NCBI RefSeq assembly: GCF_009733595.1
Contig: NZ_WOFH01000005.1
Location: 62,001-126,000 of the forward strand
From: Actinomadura litoris
GTDB lineage: Bacteria > Actinomycetota > Actinomycetes > Streptosporangiales > Streptosporangiaceae
Length of the DNA: 64,000 bases
Reading direction: 5' to 3'
Shown piece by piece: positions 10,279-18,152 of the stretch (positions are counted from its first letter, which is position 1; every line of letters begins with the position of its first letter). A model generated the notes under the pieces. The model worked only from the letters and a program-made list of their open reading frames with translations. It ran no database searches and was not told where the DNA came from. The position numbers and the translations under genes were made by a program.

Positions 10279-10680
10279 CACAAACCGCGCACGACATCAC
10301 CAACCAGCTCGAACACCCCACAAACACGAACCGCACCCCCCGCGACGCCCACCCTCGCAACTCCGCCCCCCGAACGGCGACCACGGAAGAACAACGCGGA
10401 ACACCCGCACACTTAGCCGACCACGCAACCGGCGCCAGCAGCGAGCCGCACCGAGACCGCGACAACCCCCCTTGCCAGCACCAGATGCCAGCGGAGCCGA
10501 CGAAAGCCACCACCCCGCCTCGCCTGCCCAGCCCTTCGGACACGCGGCACGACACAGATGCGAGGCATGTCGGATAAGCGGGCGCCCGCATGCGCGGCGA
10601 TGATCCCCCCTGTCACGCCGCCGGATGTGGGATGCCGCTGAACGTGGCGAGGCAGGGTGGGTGCGGTGAAGCGAGTGAAG

Positions 10681-11580
10681 GCGGGCAGATGACACCACCC
10701 GCACCGTAGGCAGGCGATGGCGCTTCGCGCGTGCAGGGCCTCAGGTGGTGGGGTCGGTGCAGGGCACGCGGGCGCACCTCTCGGGTGCGCGGCGTGTTGC
10801 GCATGCGGCACGTTGGGCGTGCAACATCCGGGGAGGGCGGTGAGCACCCGCGGCGCCTGGGGGGCCAGGGCGGTGAAGGCACTGGAGAACATCACCCCGC
10901 ACCGTGGGCGTGGCGATGGCGCTTCGCGGGTGCAGGGCCTCAGGTGGTGGGGTCGGTGCAGGGCACGGGGGCCTACCACTCGGGTGCGCGGCGTGTTGCG
11001 CATGCGGCACGTTGGGCGTGCGACATCTGGGGAGGGCGGTGAACGTCTGCCGTCTGTCGGTGCCGAGGTGGTGGAGGCGCTAGAGAAAATCACCCGCACC
11101 GTGGGCGCGGTGATGACGCTTCGCGCGTGGAGGGCTTCAGGCGGGGGCGATGCAGGGTGCGGCCCACCCCTTGGGTGCGCGGCACCTGGGGTGGGTGGCA
11201 CCTTGGGCGGGGCGGTGAGCGCCCGTGGCACCTGTGGGTGCCGGGGTGGTGGAGGCGCTAGAGAAAATCACCCGCACCGTGGGCGCGGTGATGGCGCTTC
11301 GCGCGTGGAGGGCTTCAGGCGGGGGCGATGCAGGGTGCGGCCCACCCCTTGGGTGCGCGGCACCTGGGGTGGGTGGCACCTTGGGCGGGGCGGTGAGCGC
11401 CCGTGGCACCTGTGGGTGCCGGGGTGGTGGAGGCGCTAGAAAAGATCACCCGCACCGTGGGCGCGGTGATGGCGCTTTGCGCGTGCTGGGCTTCAGGCGG
11501 GGGCGATGCAGGGTGCGGCCCACCCCTTGGGTGCGTGGCATGTGGGTGGGCGGCAGATTGGGCGGGGCGTGGTGAGCGAC
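10681..11580. repeat. Tandem repeat array, five diverged units of about 178-198 bp
   Basis: The landmark GCACCG (in ACCCGCACCGTGGGCGCGGTG) recurs at 10701, 10899, 11096, 11274 and 11452, giving spacings of 198, 197, 178 and 178 bases. The last three units are nearly identical; the first two share CAGGTGGTGGGGTCGGTGCAG and GTGTTGCGCATGCGGCACG and differ from the later ones in the middle. Each late unit carries small inverted repeats, for example ATCACC...GGTGAT and GGCACC-TGTG-GGTGCC. Because 178 is not a multiple of three, the array is not a protein repeat. Function unknown. Confidence 0.9.
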
Positions 11581-11609
11581 TGCTGTGCCTTCGCGGGGGT
11601 GGGACGCGG

Positions 11610-11643
11610 ATGGCGGCCTGACGTGGGTGTGTCAGGCCGCCAT
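11610..11643 (-). terminator. Hairpin downstream of ino1
   Basis: A perfect 13-bp stem (ATGGCGGCCTGAC pairing with GTCAGGCCGCCAT) with an 8-base loop lies 20 bases beyond the ino1 stop. There is no U-tract, as is common for actinomycete terminators. Confidence 0.75.
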
Positions 11644-11663
11644 CGCTAGGGCGCTGGTCAGGG

Positions 11664-12743
11664 TCAGCGGTCCACTTCGCCGCGGATGAACTTCTCGACG
11701 GCCTCGCGGGCCTGGTCGTCGTTGTACTGCTCCGGCGGCGACTTCATGAAGTAGGAGCTGGCCGACAGGATCGGGCCGCCGATGCCGCGGTCCTTGGCGA
11801 TCTTGGCGGCGCGGACGGCGTCGATGATGACGCCGGCGGAGTTCGGGGAGTCCCAGACCTCAAGCTTGTACTCCAGGTTGAGGGGGGTGTCGCCGAACGA
11901 CTTGCCCTCCAGGCGGACGTAGGCCCACTTGCGGTCGTCCAGCCACGGCACGTGGTCGGACGGGCCGATGTGGACGTCGGCCTTGGCCATCTCGTGCGGG
12001 ATCTGCGAGGTGACCGACTGGGTCTTGGAGATCTTCTTGGACTGGAGGCGCTTGCGCTCCAGCATGTTCATGAAGTCCATGTTGCCGCCGAAGTTGAGCT
12101 GGTAGGTGCGCAGCAGCTCAACGCCGCGGTCCTCGAACAGCTTGGCCATCACGCGGTGGGTGATGGTCGCGCCGACCTGGGACTTGATGTCGTCGCCGAC
12201 GATCGGGACGCCGGCGTCGGTGAACTTCTGGGCCCACTCGGGGTCGCTGGCGATGAAGACCGGCAGCGCGTTCACGAACGCGACCTTGGCGTCGATCGCG
12301 CACTGGGCGTAGAAGCGGTCGGCGTCCTCCGAGCCCACGGGCAGGTAGGACACCAGCACGTCGACCTTGGCGTCCTTCAGCGTCTGGACGACGTCGACCG
12401 GGGTGGCGTCGGACTCCTCGACCATGTCGAGGTAGTACTCGCCGAGGCCGTCGAAGGTGTGGCCGCGCTGGACGATCACGCCGGTCGGCGGGACGTCGGC
12501 GAACTTGATGGTGTTGTTCTCGCTGGCGTGGATGGCCTCGGACAGGTCCATCCCGACCTTCTTGGCATCCACGTCGAACGCCGCGACGAACTCGACGTCG
12601 CCCACGTGGTAGTCGCCGAACTGCACGTGCATGAGGCCGGGGACTCGCGTCTCGGGCGCCGCGTCCTTGTAGAACTCGACACCCTGGACGAGCGAAGAGG
12701 CGCAGTTGCCCACACCCACGATGGCTACGCGCACCGAACCCAT
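11664..12743 (-). CDS. ino1: myo-Inositol-1-phosphate synthase
   Basis: A 359-residue NAD-dependent enzyme converting glucose 6-phosphate to inositol 3-phosphate, the entry to phosphatidylinositol lipids and mycothiol. The Rossmann motif [13 protein letters not shown] is at the N-terminus; the catalytic region has [13 protein letters not shown], then [12 protein letters not shown], with [18 protein letters not shown] near the end. Length and sequence are those of the short actinobacterial/archaeal-type synthase. It lies 70 bases downstream of the padR gene on the same strand, so both are likely one operon under PadR-type control. Confidence 0.96.
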   Translation of the reverse strand: MGSVRVAIVGVGNCASSLVQGVEFYKDAAPETRVPGLMHVQFGDYHVGDVEFVAAFDVDAKKVGMDLSEAIHASENNTIKFADVPPTGVIVQRGHTFDGLGEYYLDMVEESDATPVDVVQTLKDAKVDVLVSYLPVGSEDADRFYAQCAIDAKVAFVNALPVFIASDPEWAQKFTDAGVPIVGDDIKSQVGATITHRVMAKLFEDRGVELLRTYQLNFGGNMDFMNMLERKRLQSKKISKTQSVTSQIPHEMAKADVHIGPSDHVPWLDDRKWAYVRLEGKSFGDTPLNLEYKLEVWDSPNSAGVIIDAVRAAKIAKDRGIGGPILSASSYFMKSPPEQYNDDQAREAVEKFIRGEVDR

Positions 12744-12813
12744 CCGGTTGCTCCTTCTCTCTAGCGGAACATGTGGTGTTCTTCACCCGACCCCGAGGGC
12801 ACCGGGCCGCGGG

Positions 12814-13437
12814 TCAGCGGCCGTTCTCCCGAGGCATGTCCTGATTAGTTTGCGAAGATGATCTTGCCTGTTGTTCCTGCTCCGCCCGCTCGCGCCCGAT
12901 GAGCTCGTTGAGCCACCTGACCTCGCGTTCGACGGATTCGAGCCCGTGGTTCTGCAGCTCAAGCGTGTAGGAGTCGACCCGTTCGCGCGTGCGTGCCAGG
13001 GCGGCGCGCACGCTCTCCAGGCGCTCCTCCAGCCGGCTGCGCCGGCCTTCGAGGATCCTCAGCCGGACATCGGCGCGGGTGTGCGAGAAGAAGGCGAAGT
13101 GCACGCCGAACCCCTCGTCCTCCCAGGACGCCGGACCCGCCTCGGTGAGGAGCTGCTGGAGCCGCTCCTTGCCGTCGGCGGTGAGCTTGTAGACGATCTT
13201 CGAGCGGCGGCTCTGCAGCGCCAGCGCCGTGTTCGGCTCCTCCGGCCGGTCCTCCATGATCAGCCCGCTGGTGAGGAGCTGCTTGAGGCACGGGTAGAGC
13301 GAGCCGTAGGAGAAGGCGCGGAACATGCCCAGCAAGGTGTTGAGCCGCTTGCGCAGCTCGTAGCCGTGCATGGGGGACTCGTGCAGCAGGCCGAGCACGG
13401 CGAGCTCCAGCACGCCCGCGCCCTTCTTGCCCGCCAT
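12814..13437 (-). CDS. PadR family transcriptional regulator
   Basis: A 207-residue regulator. The winged helix-turn-helix covers residues 8-85 (LELAVLGLLHESPMHGYELR, then FRAFSYGSLYPCLKQLL) and is followed by a long coiled-coil C-terminal domain used for dimerisation (ILEGRRSRLEERLESVRAAL). ATG 13437 (MAGKKGAG) is the natural start; longer frames upstream run through the operator. It precedes ino1 and probably controls it and itself through the ATGTATCG palindrome just upstream. Confidence 0.93.
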   Translation of the reverse strand: MAGKKGAGVLELAVLGLLHESPMHGYELRKRLNTLLGMFRAFSYGSLYPCLKQLLTSGLIMEDRPEEPNTALALQSRRSKIVYKLTADGKERLQQLLTEAGPASWEDEGFGVHFAFFSHTRADVRLRILEGRRSRLEERLESVRAALARTRERVDSYTLELQNHGLESVEREVRWLNELIGRERAEQEQQARSSSQTNQDMPRENGR

Positions 13438-13767
13438 GTCGATTCCCCCGCAGAGCCGATGTCTCAGTTCGATGTATCGAGTGAATGTATCGGTTCGATA
13501 CATCGCAAAGATACGTACGGGCGGTCGTCCTGGCAAGTCCAGCACTGGGAACCCTCCCTTGGACGGGGTTTGATCGCGTCCGAAACCGCCGTCCTGGGGG
13601 TGTGCGGAGGACCTGGCCAGGGCGGGTGCTGTCTCGTCGCTCCATGTTCCGGGGCGCGGGTGGGCCGGGTAAGTGGAATGGGGTTCTGTGGACAACCTCG
13701 CCGCGATGATCTGTCGGCCCGGCCGGGGCCGGGCTTACCCTGCTGGCATGCGGGGTCGACGGCGCCG
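13438..13767. other. Divergent control region of padR-ino1 and DUF5318
   Basis: These 330 bases separate padR (minus) from the DUF5318 gene (plus). The padR-proximal 70 bases hold the ATGTATCG operator cluster. The rest shows no gene. Confidence 0.5.
13472..13503. promoter_or_regulatory. Probable PadR operator
   Basis: ATGTATCG occurs at 13472-13479 and 13485-13492, and its reverse complement CGATACAT at 13496-13503. The last two form a perfect 8-bp inverted repeat with a 3-base spacer. The cluster is 35-66 bases upstream of the padR start, where an autoregulated PadR would bind. Confidence 0.75.
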
Positions 13768-14145
13768 ATGAGACCGAGGCTCGTGGTCGACTACGGGCTG
13801 GCGAAGCGGGCCGCCCTCGCCGAACTACGGTCCGGCTCCGTGACCAGGGACGACGCGTGCGACGCGCACCCCTATCTCCTGCGTGCGGCCAAGTACCACG
13901 GTGAGCCCACGGACAAGCCCTGCCCGGTCTGCGATCGCGAGCGCCTCACTCACGTGACCTACGTGTACGGGGATGAGCTGGGACGTTACGCGGGGCGCGT
14001 GAAGGTTACCGCCGAGCTCGCCGAGATGGATCGCGAATACGGAGAATTCAGGGTGTATGTGGTGGAAGTATGCCAAAGTTGCGCCTGGAACCATCTGGCC
14101 ATGTCGTATGTCCTCGGCCACGGGGAGCAGAGCCCCGAGCGGTAG
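13768..14145 (+). CDS. DUF5318 family protein
   Basis: A 125-residue soluble protein with CDAHPYLLRAAKYHGEPT, then CPVCDRERLTHVTYVYGDEL, then VYVVEVCQSCAWNHL. Two CxxC pairs (CPVC, CQSC) suggest a small zinc ribbon. The family is found in actinobacteria directly ahead of class A PBP genes, as here, but has no assigned activity. ATG 13768 gives the family's usual N-terminus (MRPRLVVDYGLAKRAALAE). Confidence 0.85.
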   Translation: MRPRLVVDYGLAKRAALAELRSGSVTRDDACDAHPYLLRAAKYHGEPTDKPCPVCDRERLTHVTYVYGDELGRYAGRVKVTAELAEMDREYGEFRVYVVEVCQSCAWNHLAMSYVLGHGEQSPER

Positions 14146-14300
14146 ACGACCAAGGAGCAAGCCGCCGACCGCGCCGTCCACGAGGGCGTTGACCAGCCGG
14201 AACGGAGTCTCGGCGTGCACAACGCTCCCCCCGCTCACCAGCCCGCACAGTACCCTTCGGACGGCATACGAGCCGTTTGTCCCCCTGTCGATGAGGTCGC

Positions 14301-17300
14301 GTGAGTAATCCAAGCCAGCCCCGGCCGGAGTCCGGGTCGCCGTGGCCGGGCGGGCAGCAGGTCCCCCGTCTCGGCCGCTCAGATGTCCCGGAGGATCCGG
14401 ATGCCCAGGTTGAGGCGAACCCGGGCGACGGGCCACCACCCCTCGGCGGCCCTTCTTCCAGCCCGGGGCCCTTCGGTGTCCCTCCCGCGGCGGGAAGCGG
14501 TGCTCCGGAGCCGGACGCCACCGCCATTTTCGGCCCTCCCCCAGCGGGTGTCGCTGGTGGGCCGCAAAATCCTGGCGCCTCGGTAACTCCCCCGGGCGAA
14601 GATCCGCTAGCCCCGGGCATGCCGCCCGCCGCCGGTGGTCCCCCGGGCGCGCGTCCGTCTGAAGACTTCGGTGGGTCGCCGGATCCCTCGGGTGCGCCGG
14701 GTGCTTCTCCACGGGGGCCCGGTGGGATCCCGCAGGGTGGCTCTCCTGGTGGGTCCGGCGAGGCGCCGGTTTTGGGATCGTCCGATATATGGCCGACTGA
14801 CCTTCCTGGCGACCCGGCCGGTTCGGGGGAAGTCACTCAAAGTGATCTTAATAAGACCGTTGGCGATATTGGTGGGTTGAGTGGTGTTCCGGCGCTGGGC
14901 GGCGGCCCTGGGGGGCCGGGTGGCGGCTTTGGTGGATCTGATGGGCTGAATGGGCCAGGGGTGCCTCCCGGAGGGAATCCTCCTGGCGGTCCCGGTGCGC
15001 CTGGTGGCCCTGGCGGCTTTGGTGTTCCGGCCGGTCCCGGAGGTCCCGGGCCCGGTGGGGCGGTTGTGCCTAGCGCTCCTGGGGGGCCCGTTTTCGGTCC
15101 GCCCGGCGGGCCTAGAGCTTCTGGTGGGTTCGGTGTTCCAGGCATTCCTCCGGCTGGTCCCGGTGGTTTTGGGGGGCCTGGTGCTCCTGTTGGGCCTCCT
15201 TCTTTCGGTGGGCCTCAGGGCGGCGCTCAGTTCGGAATGGGTGCCCCCGCCGCTGGTGCGGGGGCCGCCGGCGGTGTCAAAGGACGGCTTTCCAAGCTCA
15301 GCGTGCCGGGCCTCAAGAAATCCAGTGCTCCTGGACGCAGGCGCATGGGCGCGGCGTCCGGCGCCGGAGGGGTCGGCGGGCCGGGCGGGCCGGGAGGCCC
15401 CGGTGGACCGGGTGGTCCCGGATCCGGGAAGCCGCCCCGCGGAAGACGGACGTTCCTCGATCATTTCCGCTCGCGCAGTACGGGATGGCGGCGGTTCATT
15501 CCCTCGTGGAAGCTCGTCGCCGGTGTCTGCGTGCTGGGGTTCGCCAGCATCATCACGCTGATCTGGGTCGCGTACGCGAACACCCCGACGCCCGCCGAGC
15601 CGACGGTGGCGGGTGTGGAGGACCAGGCGTCGATCTTCTACTACACCGACGGCAGCGAGATCGGACGGATCGGGAAGAAGCGGCAGAGCGTCGAGTTGAA
15701 CCAGGTGCCGCCGATCGTCCAGGACTCGGTGCTGGCGGCGGAGAACCGGAGCTTCCGCACCGACCCCGGGTTCTCGGTCAAGGGGACGACGCGGGCGGTG
15801 TGGGCGAACCTGACCGGTGGGTCGGGCGGCGGGTCCACGATCACGCAGCAGCTCGCGAAGAACTACTACTCCGACCCGAACAACCGGACGATGGACCGGA
15901 AGTTCAGGGAGCTGTTCATCTCGCTGAAGCTGGAGGACAAGCATTCCAAGGACGACATCCTCAAGCTCTACCTGAACACCATTTACTTCGGCCGTGACAC
16001 CTACGGCATCCAGGCGGCCTCCCGGGAGTACTTCGGGAGGGACGTGTGGAAGCTGACCCCCGACCAGGCGGCCGTGCTGGGCGGGATCATCCAGAACCCG
16101 AACCGCGACCCGGGCGACAAGGCGAACCGGGCGTGGCTGACCGAGCGGTACCAGTACACGCTCCGGGGCCTGGTCTCGATGAAGAAGCTCAGCCAGGCGG
16201 ACGCCGACCGGTACATGAAGAAGCTGCCCAGGATTCACGAGGCGGGCACGGGCGACCAGCTCTACAGCGGCCAGCGCGGCTACATGCTGATGCGGGCCAA
16301 GGAGGAGCTGCGCCGCCTGAAGATCGACAACAAGGAACTGACGACCAAGGGCCTGCGCGTTTACACGACGTTCGACAAGAAGAAGATGGAGCAGGCCCGG
16401 CAGGCGGCCGAGCACACCGTCCCGCAGGTGAATCCGAAGCGGCTCGCGCGGAAGAAGATCCGCGTCGGGCTGGTGTCGGTGAACTCGGCGAACGGCGAGG
16501 TCGTCGCCTTCTACGGCGGGCCGGACTATCTCTCGCAGGCGTTCGACAACGTGTGGTCGGGGTCGGCGCAGGCCGGGTCGGCGATGAAGCCCTATGTGCT
16601 GGCGACCGCGCTCAAACAGGGATACAGCCTGAAGAGCATGGTCGAGGGACGGTCGATGACGCCGATCGACCCGCAGGGCAATGTCGTGCCGAAGGGCACG
16701 CCGAACGCCACCGTCGTTCCCAACAGCCACAATGAGGGCCCGGCGATCGACCTGGTCAAGGCGACCCAGGACTCGGTGAACACGGCCTTCTTGCAGCTCA
16801 TGGGAAAGGTCGGCATCAAGGAGGTCATCAAGACCGAGACGGACGCGGGTATCGCGCCCGACCTGTTGAAGCCGCACTCCTGTTGCATCAACCTCGCGCT
16901 GGGCGTGAACAACATCCGTCCGATCGAGCAGGCGAGCGGGTACGCGGCGTTCGCGAACGGCGGTGTGTACCACCAGCCGCACGTGATCCGGAACGTCAGG
17001 ATGACCGACAACAAGACGATGCGGCTGAAGCCGAAGTACGAGTCGCACCGCGTCTTCGAGCCGAAGGTCGCGGCGGACGCCACGTACGCGATGCAGCAGG
17101 TCATCAAGGGCGGCACGGCGACGGCGGCGGCGCTGCCCGACGGCCGGGCCGCCGCGGGCAAGACGGGCACCACCGACCGCAATGTCGCGACGTGGTTCGT
17201 CGGCTACGTCCCGCAGATGTCGACGGCGGTGACGCTCTACAACGACGCGACGGGTCCGGACGGGAAGAAGAAGTCCCTCATTCTGCCGGGCGTGGGAGAG

Positions 17301-17753
17301 GTCCAGGGCGGCACGATCCCGGCGCGGATCTGGCGGAGCTATATGGCCGACGCGACGCGGTCGATGGAGGCCAGGGCCTTCCCGCCTCCGGTCTGGAGCG
17401 GCATCGTCCAGAAGTGGGCGAAGCCTCCGGTCAAGAAAAAGAAGAAGCACGACGAACGGCCGCCGTGGTGCGACACCCCGGTCGGCGACTACGACCCGCG
17501 CTGCCAGGGCGATGACGGCGATGACGGCGACGGCGGCGGCAAGCCCCCGTGCCAGTCGCCGTTCCCCGAGGGCGGGAAGTGCGACCCGAACAAGCCGCCG
17601 AGCAATCCGCCGCCGCGGTGGTGGTGCAACATGCACAACGGCGATCCGGCCTGCCGCAGAGGCGGCGGGGGCGGCGGACCGGGCTTCCCGGGCGGAGGCG
17701 GCTGGCCCAACTCGGAAAGCGTCACCCCCCTGCCTGTGAGACCGCGCGAGTGA
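14301..17753 (+). CDS. Class A penicillin-binding protein, first of tandem pair
   Basis: A 1150-residue bifunctional peptidoglycan synthase. Residues 1-395 form an unusually long cytoplasmic Gly/Pro-rich head with collagen-like GGPGGPGGPG runs. A membrane helix lies at about 405-425. The GT51 transglycosylase follows (catalytic Glu481 in AAENRSF; GGSTITQQLAKNYY), then the transpeptidase with Ser760 (GSAMKP), S825-V-N and K954-TGTTD. The extracellular tail is Pro/Gly-rich with six Cys. The start is the GTG in GAGGTCGCGTGAGTAA, a context repeated at the next PBP gene. Sits after DUF5318. Confidence 0.95.
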   Translation: MSNPSQPRPESGSPWPGGQQVPRLGRSDVPEDPDAQVEANPGDGPPPLGGPSSSPGPFGVPPAAGSGAPEPDATAIFGPPPAGVAGGPQNPGASVTPPGEDPLAPGMPPAAGGPPGARPSEDFGGSPDPSGAPGASPRGPGGIPQGGSPGGSGEAPVLGSSDIWPTDLPGDPAGSGEVTQSDLNKTVGDIGGLSGVPALGGGPGGPGGGFGGSDGLNGPGVPPGGNPPGGPGAPGGPGGFGVPAGPGGPGPGGAVVPSAPGGPVFGPPGGPRASGGFGVPGIPPAGPGGFGGPGAPVGPPSFGGPQGGAQFGMGAPAAGAGAAGGVKGRLSKLSVPGLKKSSAPGRRRMGAASGAGGVGGPGGPGGPGGPGGPGSGKPPRGRRTFLDHFRSRSTGWRRFIPSWKLVAGVCVLGFASIITLIWVAYANTPTPAEPTVAGVEDQASIFYYTDGSEIGRIGKKRQSVELNQVPPIVQDSVLAAENRSFRTDPGFSVKGTTRAVWANLTGGSGGGSTITQQLAKNYYSDPNNRTMDRKFRELFISLKLEDKHSKDDILKLYLNTIYFGRDTYGIQAASREYFGRDVWKLTPDQAAVLGGIIQNPNRDPGDKANRAWLTERYQYTLRGLVSMKKLSQADADRYMKKLPRIHEAGTGDQLYSGQRGYMLMRAKEELRRLKIDNKELTTKGLRVYTTFDKKKMEQARQAAEHTVPQVNPKRLARKKIRVGLVSVNSANGEVVAFYGGPDYLSQAFDNVWSGSAQAGSAMKPYVLATALKQGYSLKSMVEGRSMTPIDPQGNVVPKGTPNATVVPNSHNEGPAIDLVKATQDSVNTAFLQLMGKVGIKEVIKTETDAGIAPDLLKPHSCCINLALGVNNIRPIEQASGYAAFANGGVYHQPHVIRNVRMTDNKTMRLKPKYESHRVFEPKVAADATYAMQQVIKGGTATAAALPDGRAAAGKTGTTDRNVATWFVGYVPQMSTAVTLYNDATGPDGKKKSLILPGVGEVQGGTIPARIWRSYMADATRSMEARAFPPPVWSGIVQKWAKPPVKKKKKHDERPPWCDTPVGDYDPRCQGDDGDDGDGGGKPPCQSPFPEGGKCDPNKPPSNPPPRWWCNMHNGDPACRRGGGGGGPGFPGGGGWPNSESVTPLPVRPRE

Positions 17754-18152
17754 ATCCGCGCGCCGTCACACGTGACCGCGCATGTGACGACGTCCGAGAA
17801 GAGGTCCGGCGGTGGACAGGACCTCGCTCGGCGTCGTCGCACGCGAATGAACCGCATATGTGACCAACGCGAACGAACAGATGGACGTGAATCGGCGGCG
17901 GCGGACGGAGGCGCGCGACATGGCCCATGGACGGTGCCCGCGCATGCGTTCGCGCCCGCCCGCCGGTCCATCCGTTTCCGCGCTTGGAGGGGTGTGTGTA
18001 TGGGAACGGTCCCGGCGAACCGCCCCGACCTGGCAAGATCCAATTTGTCCGGCTTGTCAGGGCGCTGCGGACCTTGCACCACTGACCCCCACGCCTCCAC
18101 ACGAGCAGTACTCTCGGACGACGCACAGCCGTACCCCAGTTGATGAGGTCGC
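17754..18152. other. Intergenic region between the two PBP genes
   Basis: 399 bases without a credible gene. Near 17765-17790 is GTCACACGTGACC followed by CATGTGACG, and a further ATATGTGACC at about 17856, so half-sites of GTCAC/GTGAC recur and could bind a regulator. The last 100 bases resemble the leader of the first PBP gene (AGCAGTACTC...GACGACGCACAGCCG; GATGAGGTCGCGTGAGTAA), indicating that the leader was duplicated with the gene. Confidence 0.55.

Larger units (their letters stand above)
10279..11663. other. Long non-coding stretch with tandem repeats
   Basis: About 1.4 kb between the SepF-like gene and ino1 contains no credible gene. The first 400 bases are C-rich low-complexity sequence (many CGCACCCC/CACAAAC runs); from about 10.68 kb a tandem repeat array follows, and it ends in the ino1 terminator. 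Long open frames occur on both strands of the repeats, but they are frame-shifted from unit to unit and have no ribosome sites. Confidence 0.6.

Noticed and set aside
10413..11439. Long open frames on both strands through the tandem repeats
   Set aside because: Unit length is not a multiple of three, no ribosome sites, and protein repeats change frame between units.
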